Shown here piece by piece: positions 4,608-9,589 of a DNA stretch of 9,589 nucleotides. How positions within the stretch are numbered: the stretch's first letter is position 1; each line of letters begins with the position of its first letter. The notes under the pieces were generated by a model. That model did no database searches, was not told the DNA's origin, and saw nothing but the letters and a program-made list of their open reading frames with translations. The translations under genes were made by a program, and so were the position numbers. This DNA comes from JAUVXJ01 sp034430275 (GTDB taxonomy: Bacteria; Chloroflexota; Anaerolineae; UBA7937; B3-Chlor): assembly GCA_034430275.1 (NCBI GenBank), contig DAOUEW010000012.1, positions 1 to 9,589 of the forward strand, given 5' to 3'.

Positions 4608-5639
4608 CTAGTAGTGGTTCATCACTTTGGTCCCTATGGGTGCCCAGTTGAAGAGCCATCCTGCGTCGGCGATGCTCAGGTTGGTGCAGCCGTGGCTCAT
4701 CGGAGTGCCGAAGTTGTTGTGCCAGTAGGTGCCGTGAAGTGAGTACCCGGCGTAGTAGTACATGCAGTAGGGGACATCGGGAAGGTAATAGTAGTCACCC
4801 CGGGCATAGGAGCCCCCCGTCATGTCGCCGTATCTGTACTTCCGCTGAATGTAGTAAGTCCCCGCAGGTGTGGGATAACGGGCTATACCCGTGGACACAC
4901 GTGCCGTGTAGACAACGCGACTACCCTCGTAGGCCTTCAAGGTCTGGGTACTGAGATTGACGTCGATCCACTTCCCCTCAGCCGTAGTGGTGGCAGGCAC
5001 ACTACTGGATGAGTCGGTGGTCGACGGGCTTGTCCCTGCCACTGGAATGACGAGTCGCTGGCCCACGTAGATGAAGGACGGATTGGCGAGGTTGTTCGCT
5101 CTGGCAATCGCGCCGGTGGTGGTGCCATAGTCCCACGCAATACGAGCCAGGAACTCCCCAGGGAGCACCACATGAACCACGCTCGAAACCTGCGCCTCGG
5201 TGGTGACGGGGGTCCCGGTCGATGGAACCTGGAGCCTCTGCCCCACCCAGATGAAGTTCGGGTTGCCGAGTCCGTTCAGGCTAGCCAGGTAGCTGGCCGT
5301 GGTCCCGTAGCGAGCCGCGATGTTGCGCAGCGTGTCTCCTCGGCAGACGACGTAGGTGCTGGTGCTGCCAGCCGAGGAAGAAGGCCCGCTCACCGGGATG
5401 ACCAGCCGCTGTCCGGCGTAGACGAAATTGGGGTTGCTCAGGTTGTTGGCACTGGCGATGGCAGCGTAGGTCGTACCATACCGGCGCGCTATCGTGTGGA
5501 GCGTTTCACCCCATTGGACGATGTGCACAACGGGATCGGTGGCTCGGGGTGATGCCTGGGCAGGCAGAACCGATAGGCTCAGTAGAACCGCCAGCGTCAA
5601 CAGGACGGCAATGCTCCTCGCCGTGGTCTGTGTGCTCAT
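4608..5639 (-). CDS. LysM-containing L,D-transpeptidase (YkuD domain), secreted
   Basis: A 343-residue exported cell-wall enzyme expected to form or remodel 3-3 peptide cross-links in peptidoglycan. Residues 1-29 are a signal peptide (MSTQTTARS, hydrophobic core, cleavage after LPAQA). Three LysM peptidoglycan-binding domains follow at about 38-82, 95-139 and 155-199, each ending in a GQRL-x-(V/I)P pattern. They are linked by Ser/Thr/Pro-rich spacers, and their DNA is visibly repetitive at 5041-5130, 5221-5310 and 5392-5480. The YkuD domain spans 223-343: IDVNLSTQTLKAYEG, STGIARYPTPAGTYYI, and the catalytic region LHGTYWHNNFGTPMSHGCTNLS with H302, S315-H316-G317 and nucleophile C318. The start is ATG 5639 with GGAGGG nine bases upstream; the longer frame to a TTG at 5666 would contain that ribosome binding site. 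Own promoter at 5716-5744 and own terminator at 4562-4591, so monocistronic. The third LysM has GEFL where GDTL is usual. Confidence 0.93.
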   Translation of the reverse strand: MSTQTTARSIAVLLTLAVLLSLSVLPAQASPRATDPVVHIVQWGETLHTIARRYGTTYAAIASANNLSNPNFVYAGQRLVIPVSGPSSSAGSTSTYVVCRGDTLRNIAARYGTTASYLASLNGLGNPNFIWVGQRLQVPSTGTPVTTEAQVSSVVHVVLPGEFLARIAWDYGTTTGAIARANNLANPSFIYVGQRLVIPVAGTSPSTTDSSSSVPATTTAEGKWIDVNLSTQTLKAYEGSRVVYTARVSTGIARYPTPAGTYYIQRKYRYGDMTGGSYARGDYYYLPDVPYCMYYYAGYSLHGTYWHNNFGTPMSHGCTNLSIADAGWLFNWAPIGTKVMNHY

Positions 5640-5715
5640 TAGCGCGCACCCTCCATCAGAGGACAAGACTCCGACAGTGCCCGCTCATCGGGACAAGTAC
5701 GGCACCACTGATTCG

Positions 5716-5744
5716 ATTATAGCACATCGATCTGTCGAGGAAAA
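5716..5744 (-). promoter_or_regulatory. Extended -10 promoter for the L,D-transpeptidase gene
   Basis: On the minus strand TGC-TATAAT (5724-5716) is a perfect extended -10 element. The -35 at 17 bases (TTTTCC, 5744-5739) is poor, as is common with extended -10 promoters. Transcription would begin near 5709, about 70 bases before the ATG at 5639. An inverted repeat AGCACAT/ATGTGCT (5721-5727 and 5754-5760) abuts the -10 and flanks the -35 region. The promoter begins only 15 bases after the queD stop. Confidence 0.7.
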
Positions 5745-5758
5745 GGACCACGAATGTG

Positions 5759-6121
5759 CTACGGCCGGTAGGTCACCCACGCATCGGGCGATTCCCATAC
5801 CTCCACTGAGTTCAAGTGTGCCCCTTCGATGGACCCCGCCAACTCCTCGTAGAAGAAACGGGCGATGTTCTCCGAGCTGGGGTTCATCTCGTCGAAAGGA
5901 GGTACATCGTTGAGGAGAGTGTGGTCGAGGCGCTCTACGATGGGGTCCAGCACCCGCTTGAGCAGAGTGAAGTCGTAGGCCAGGCCCGTGCGGTCCAGCA
6001 CCTCGCTTTCCAGACAGACCACCACCTGGTAGCGATGGCCGTGAGTGGACTCGCACTTGCCCTCGTACCCTCGCAGCGCGTGCGCCGCGTCGAAATGCCG
6101 TTTAACCCTCACCTGATACAT
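5759..6121 (-). CDS. queD: 6-carboxytetrahydropterin synthase / 6-pyruvoyl tetrahydropterin synthase family
   Basis: A 120-residue protein of the QueD/PTPS family, the usual bacterial length. In bacteria it normally converts 7,8-dihydroneopterin triphosphate to 6-carboxytetrahydropterin, an early step towards queuosine and other 7-deazapurines. Zinc ligands H14 (FDAAHAL), H27 and H29 (HGHRY) are present, as are catalytic C23 (GKCESTHGH), D66-H67 in LDHTLLND, and E110 in VEVWESPDAW. The start is ATG 6121, overlapping the last 20 bases of rdgB in another frame, with a G-rich stretch (GGGGGGG, 6131-6125) as a poor ribosome binding site; translation is probably coupled to rdgB. No queC, queE or folE homologue lies in the window, so the pathway must be completed elsewhere. 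A related PTPS activity cannot be excluded from sequence alone. No terminator was found after it; the next gene's promoter starts almost at once. Confidence 0.9.
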   Translation of the reverse strand: MYQVRVKRHFDAAHALRGYEGKCESTHGHRYQVVVCLESEVLDRTGLAYDFTLLKRVLDPIVERLDHTLLNDVPPFDEMNPSSENIARFFYEELAGSIEGAHLNSVEVWESPDAWVTYRP

Positions 6122-6731
6122 GATCCCCCCCGATCAACGCCTCCAGAATCGGCCTGATCCCGTGGGCTGCTCTGGCGCGGTGACTGATGCGGTTCTTCTC
6201 CTCCGATGGAAGCTGGCCCATGGTCCTGTCGTACTCAGGCAAGAAGAAGACGGGATCGTACCCAAAGCCAAGATCACCCCGCGGTGTGAAGGCGATTCTT
6301 CCCTCACAGGTGCCTTCTGCCGTGAACGTCTGGCCCTCCGGCTCCGCTACAGCGATGACACAGCGAAAACGGGCGCCGCGCTCTTCTCTGGGTACGTCCA
6401 TCATCTTCGCCAGTAGCAGCCGGTACCGGTCCTCATCGGTGGCCCCGGGTCCGGCATAACGGGCAGAACGCACCCCTGGCTCCCCTCCCAGGGCGTCCAC
6501 CTCCAGCCCCGAGTCATCGGCCAGGGCAGTCAAGCCGCTGACGAGAGCGTAGTGCCGTGCCTTCTGCACAGCGTTCTCGGCGAAGCTGCTCCCCGTCTCC
6601 TCGACATCCTCGGCGATGCGCTCGTCATCCAGGTACGTGAGCTCCAGCGGCAGGCCGGCGAGAAGCTCCTCGTACTCCCTCAACTTGCCGGGATTCCGGG
6701 TGGCTATCAGGAGCCTGCGACGTCCGCTCAT
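6102..6731 (-). CDS. rdgB: XTP/dITP diphosphatase (RdgB/HAM1, non-canonical purine NTP pyrophosphatase)
   Basis: A 209-residue cytoplasmic enzyme that hydrolyses deaminated purine triphosphates (XTP, dITP, ITP) to monophosphate and pyrophosphate, keeping them out of DNA and RNA. Family motifs are intact: LLIATRNPGKLREYE (7-21; substrate-binding TRNxGK-type loop), GSSFAENAVQKA (47-58), ALADDSGLEVDALGG (69-83; D72-D73), PGVRSARYAG (85-94), GFGYDPVFFLPE (155-166) and KNRISHRARA (179-188). The start chosen is ATG 6731: it gives a normal N-terminus and length, has GGAAGG upstream, and forms the ATGA overlap with the alpha/beta hydrolase stop (6728-6730). The frame stays open to 6953, but those 74 extra residues lie inside the hydrolase gene and look non-protein-like. 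Its 3' end overlaps queD by 20 bases. Confidence 0.95.
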   Translation of the reverse strand: MSGRRRLLIATRNPGKLREYEELLAGLPLELTYLDDERIAEDVEETGSSFAENAVQKARHYALVSGLTALADDSGLEVDALGGEPGVRSARYAGPGATDEDRYRLLLAKMMDVPREERGARFRCVIAVAEPEGQTFTAEGTCEGRIAFTPRGDLGFGYDPVFFLPEYDRTMGQLPSEEKNRISHRARAAHGIRPILEALIGGDHVSGEG

Positions 6732-7534
6732 TGACTTCCTTCCCCGCCATACGGGGCCACCAGGCGCCCCTGGAAATGACGCTCCAGGAACTCCAATACC
6801 GCAGCATTGAACTGCTGGGGCTGCTGGCCTTGAACCCAATGCCCGCTCTCCACTATCACCAGTTCGGACCCCGGTATCCGCGCGTGGAGCTCCTCGGAGA
6901 GCAAGGGCGAGTTGACGGAGTCTCTGCTGCCCTGGGCCACTAGCGTGGGACATGAGATCTCACTACCTCTACTGTACGCGATTTCCCCATCTGCTTCCAC
7001 TCGCGCGATGACCGCCGCCCCGTAGTTGCGCAGCAACGTCCGCCAGCGGTCCTCTCCGTGGAGACGAGCCAGGACTTTCGCCCATCCCGGATCGACACCA
7101 TCAGGATCCGCCAGACCCTCCCACAGATCGAAGAGACCTGGCGCGATCTCCCTGTTGATCCTCGCTGCCCCCGATACCAAGATCAGCGACTTCACCAACG
7201 TGGGGTCGGCGAAGTAGATCCACGACGCGATGGACGCCCCCATACTGAAGCCACAGATGTGGGCGGGGCCAAACTTCGAGGCACGGAGTAGCGCGACCAC
7301 GTCGGCCGTCGCCAACTCGAAGAACTCCGGACCCGTGATCGTCTCTGGATGGTCGGTTCGACCGTGTCCTCTCAGATCCGGCACGACCACACGGAAGCTC
7401 TGAGAGAAGACCGGAATCTGATGTCTCCAATCGCTCTGCCCTGTGCCACCGAACCCGTGCAAAAGCAGCATGGGGTCTCCTTCGCCATGCTGCTCGTAGA
7501 AGAGATCTAGACCATTGATGCTCAGATGTGCCAT
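6728..7534 (-). CDS. Alpha/beta-fold hydrolase
   Basis: A 268-residue cytoplasmic enzyme of the alpha/beta hydrolase (Abhydrolase_1) superfamily. The oxyanion region is LLLHGFGG (23-30), followed by VVVPDLRGHGRTDHP (49-63). The nucleophile elbow is CGFSMGAS with S97, the acid is probably D205 in AQGSRDSV, and the catalytic histidine is H232 in VESGHWVQGQQP. A cap region lies between about 125 and 190. The nearest families are esterases, haloperoxidase-like and meta-cleavage hydrolases; the substrate cannot be predicted. The start is ATG 7534 after GGAAGGAA. It follows the glycosyltransferase with a 49-base gap holding no terminator and overlaps rdgB by ATGA, so it sits in the middle of the likely operon. 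No signal peptide or membrane segment is seen. Confidence 0.88.
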   Translation of the reverse strand: MAHLSINGLDLFYEQHGEGDPMLLLHGFGGTGQSDWRHQIPVFSQSFRVVVPDLRGHGRTDHPETITGPEFFELATADVVALLRASKFGPAHICGFSMGASIASWIYFADPTLVKSLILVSGAARINREIAPGLFDLWEGLADPDGVDPGWAKVLARLHGEDRWRTLLRNYGAAVIARVEADGEIAYSRGSEISCPTLVAQGSRDSVNSPLLSEELHARIPGSELVIVESGHWVQGQQPQQFNAAVLEFLERHFQGRLVAPYGGEGSQ

Positions 7535-7583
7535 GCGTTCCTTCCGGCTTTCGCAGAGAGTTGTAGCCTCTCCTACGGTTATG

Positions 7584-9563
7584 TCAAGACGACCGTATGC
7601 TCACCCGACCTAGCGGGACACTGAGACCCTGTCCTCCCTCGCAGACGGCAGACACCTCTTCTCCGGACACGCTGAGCAAGGTCACCCCCAGCGTGTACTC
7701 TCCGTCCGGGGTCTGTGGATTGAGGTTCACGTCGTAGTCGTCCCGCACGATCTCTCCAGGTTGCCAGCCACTCGTCGGGTAGAAGTGCATGGCACTCCCT
7801 GCCCGCTCCAGTGAGCCTCCCCACACCTGGTGTGCATCGTCTGTGAGACGTACCACCGCCACGTAGTCCTCCGGAAGCTCTGTCAGAGCCTCCCAATACA
7901 GCGTGACGTGGATCCAGCCGCTGGGCGGATGGTATGTGTCGTCTGTCGCACGATAGACCCCGTCGTCGAGCTTGTATGCTGCGAGCCGCAGGCTATCGCC
8001 GTACACCGCAGTCACAGGGTCGGCCGGAGAAGGCACGCTCTCTGGACGGTAGTTGGCTGCGTACCCTTTGACCTCCACACCCGGCGGGTACTGCTCTGTC
8101 ACGACCGGAAAACTCCCTGACAGCCAGCCCTCCACCGCTCGGTTCGGATCGACCCACTCGATGTGTGACTGCACCAACCACACCGTATCGAAGTCTGCAA
8201 GACCTCCCAGTGTGTCCGCGAGCTCGTCTGCCCCGCCCACCGGACCCCCAAAGGGCGCGAACACTGGCTCCTCGCCCTGGAAGTAGTACTGGAAGGGTAT
8301 GCGCACGTAGTCCGCGTGGCAAAGGACCGCATCGCCCGGGCTGGCATGTTCCTCCACGTATCGGGCCGCTGCCCTCCACTCCTCCTTACGCTGCTCCGGA
8401 CTCCAATCGAACTGCAAGCCATACGAGAATGTAACCAGGAGTATGAGCAAAGCGATCAACCCCGCTCCCTTGTGAAACGAGGCAGCCTTCTCTATCCCGG
8501 CGGCGAAGGCCAGAAGTAGAGGCGCTACGATAACGATCAAGTAGTAGACGGTGAAGATCTGCTGTCGAAACGACAGCACGTAAGCTGCCAGCAGAGGTAA
8601 CAGCAGCCAGAGCATCAAGAAGGTCCTGGCTCCGATGTCCGTCTGCTTCCATCCCCATCGCCCATCAGGCTGCCTGCGCAAGCGAGGAAGAAGAAGCCCT
8701 GCAGCGGCGATGGTAGCGAGAGCGCCCAGGGTGCCACTCAGCCACATGCCAGACATGGGCACCTGACGGACAGTGAAAGCCTCCAGGCACTCCACGACCA
8801 TGGCGCCCAGACCCAAGGCGGGCCTCCACGAGGGGATGCTCGCACTCAGTTGCCAGGCTCTCCAGAGCCAGGGCGAGAAGCAAAGTAGACTGGCCCCCCA
8901 ACACAACATCCCCTTCCCAGCCGCCGCGCGCTGTCTCCGGGCGTAGAGGACGAGGAGGACGAACTCCGCGGGCAATACAAACACCGCGTAGAGGTGTGCG
9001 TACAGACTGGACACTGTCAGCGCCACGTACGCGATCCACCACGGCCAGCGAGGAGTGTCCAGAGCGCGTACGAAATAGTACACGGACCATACGCTGAGCG
9101 TCGCCACCAGCGTGTACATCCTGGCTTCCTGCGAGTACCACACCAGGAAGGGGTTGACCGCGGCTAGCAAGGTAGCCACGAGGGAGAGGCGAGAGGAGAA
9201 TAGCCGCCTGCCCAGCAAATAGATGGACGGCAGGTACAGAGTCCCCAGATACGCCGAGAGGAGCCGGATGGCTGCCTCACCCGACCCAAAGACCCACATC
9301 CAGCTCGCCAAGGACAGATGATACAGAGGAGGATTGGGCTCTTGAAGCGTCAGGCCCTGGCGTACCACTTCTGATAGGGGAAAACTGGCCAGGTACACGC
9401 TCACCGCCTCGTCGAGCCACAGGCTATGGAAGGTGAGGTTGTAGAGGCGGAGGCCGAAACCCAATAGCAGGAGAAAACAGAAAGCCCACCTGCTGTGCTT
9501 CACTACCAAGTGTTTCGCGGATGGGCTTCCTTGTACTGCGATCGATGAATCCTTAGAGCACAC
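7584..9563 (-). CDS. GT39/PMT-like membrane glycosyltransferase with C-terminal extracellular domain
   Basis: A 659-residue integral membrane protein of the glycosyltransferase 39 (ArnT/PMT-like, GT-C) superfamily; such enzymes transfer sugars from polyprenyl-phosphate donors to lipids, glycans or proteins outside the membrane. The first segment (about 26-42) is followed by the signature SLWLDEAVS with D51-E52. Then come PNPPLYHLSLASWMWVFG (77-93), GEAAIRLLSA (95-104) and the conserved NPFLVWYSQEARMYTL (137-152). Roughly ten hydrophobic segments end near residue 383. A soluble tail follows: about 390-510 is an alpha/beta-like region and about 518-655 looks like a beta-sandwich (VTLYWEAL, DYVAVVRLTDD, DGEYTLGVTLL). 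The earliest possible start is GTG 9563, since TAG is in frame just upstream. It has no clear ribosome binding site and lies in the loop of a small hairpin (TAGAGC/GCTCTA, 9554-9570); TTG 9509 or GTG 9503 are alternatives. It is the first gene of the run ending with queD. Confidence 0.85.
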   Translation of the reverse strand: MCSKDSSIAVQGSPSAKHLVVKHSRWAFCFLLLLGFGLRLYNLTFHSLWLDEAVSVYLASFPLSEVVRQGLTLQEPNPPLYHLSLASWMWVFGSGEAAIRLLSAYLGTLYLPSIYLLGRRLFSSRLSLVATLLAAVNPFLVWYSQEARMYTLVATLSVWSVYYFVRALDTPRWPWWIAYVALTVSSLYAHLYAVFVLPAEFVLLVLYARRQRAAAGKGMLCWGASLLCFSPWLWRAWQLSASIPSWRPALGLGAMVVECLEAFTVRQVPMSGMWLSGTLGALATIAAAGLLLPRLRRQPDGRWGWKQTDIGARTFLMLWLLLPLLAAYVLSFRQQIFTVYYLIVIVAPLLLAFAAGIEKAASFHKGAGLIALLILLVTFSYGLQFDWSPEQRKEEWRAAARYVEEHASPGDAVLCHADYVRIPFQYYFQGEEPVFAPFGGPVGGADELADTLGGLADFDTVWLVQSHIEWVDPNRAVEGWLSGSFPVVTEQYPPGVEVKGYAANYRPESVPSPADPVTAVYGDSLRLAAYKLDDGVYRATDDTYHPPSGWIHVTLYWEALTELPEDYVAVVRLTDDAHQVWGGSLERAGSAMHFYPTSGWQPGEIVRDDYDVNLNPQTPDGEYTLGVTLLSVSGEEVSAVCEGGQGLSVPLGRVSIRSS

Positions 9564-9589
9564 GGCTCTAGTGGCCGTCGGGTCAAGTA

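Noticed and set aside
6732..6953. A 74-codon N-terminal extension of rdgB
   Set aside because: It lies within the alpha/beta hydrolase gene in another frame. The ATG at 6731 has a Shine-Dalgarno, the ATGA overlap and the normal family N-terminus.
9554..9586. TTGACC (9586-9581) as a -35 box for the glycosyltransferase gene
   Set aside because: No acceptable -10 lies at 16-18 bases; the 17-base position falls on the start codon. The true upstream region is outside the window.

Overview
This window looks like chromosomal sequence from a GC-rich bacterium, most likely a member of the Chloroflexota or a similar uncultured, possibly thermophilic lineage. That is an inference. It rests on several GTG and TTG starts behind clear Shine-Dalgarno sequences, a PEP-CTERM-type surface protein, a THEP1-type NTPase, a stand-alone pyruvate-kinase C-domain protein, a GT39-type membrane glycosyltransferase with a long extracellular tail, and an intergenic palindrome built on ATAGGGGC. 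No rRNA, tRNA, CRISPR array, transposase or phage gene was seen.

Layout, left to right. Positions 1-166 (minus) hold the start of a secreted protein with a carbohydrate-binding-module-like N-terminus; it has a long leader (167-420) with a good promoter and a tiny possible leader ORF. 470-1042 (minus) is a pyruvate kinase alpha/beta-domain protein of unknown function. 1207-1809 (minus) is a small secreted DUF11-type protein with a PEP-CTERM-like anchor, its own promoter (1886-1914) and a strong terminator (1089-1133). 1915-2448 is a 530-base divergent intergenic region with a compact fold and a palindromic repeat. 2449-2982 (plus) is the only plus-strand gene, a THEP1-like NTPase. It converges with a minus-strand pair, a PlsC-like acyltransferase (3849-4493) overlapping by 4 bases a DEDDh exonuclease fused to a WYL domain (2989-3852). 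4608-5639 (minus) is a LysM3 L,D-transpeptidase with its own promoter and terminator. 5759-9563 (minus) is a four-gene run: GT39-like glycosyltransferase, alpha/beta hydrolase, RdgB and QueD, with the last three overlapping.

Functionally the window mixes envelope biology (cell-wall cross-linking, phospholipid acylation, surface anchoring, glycosylation) with nucleotide housekeeping (RdgB, QueD, THEP1-like NTPase, exonuclease). The genes do not form one pathway. No complete new system can be demonstrated. The most unusual coding feature is the exonuclease-WYL fusion coupled to an acyltransferase; the most unusual non-coding features are the compact three-way fold at 2041-2081 and the leader ORF at 242-280 with a near-perfect Shine-Dalgarno.
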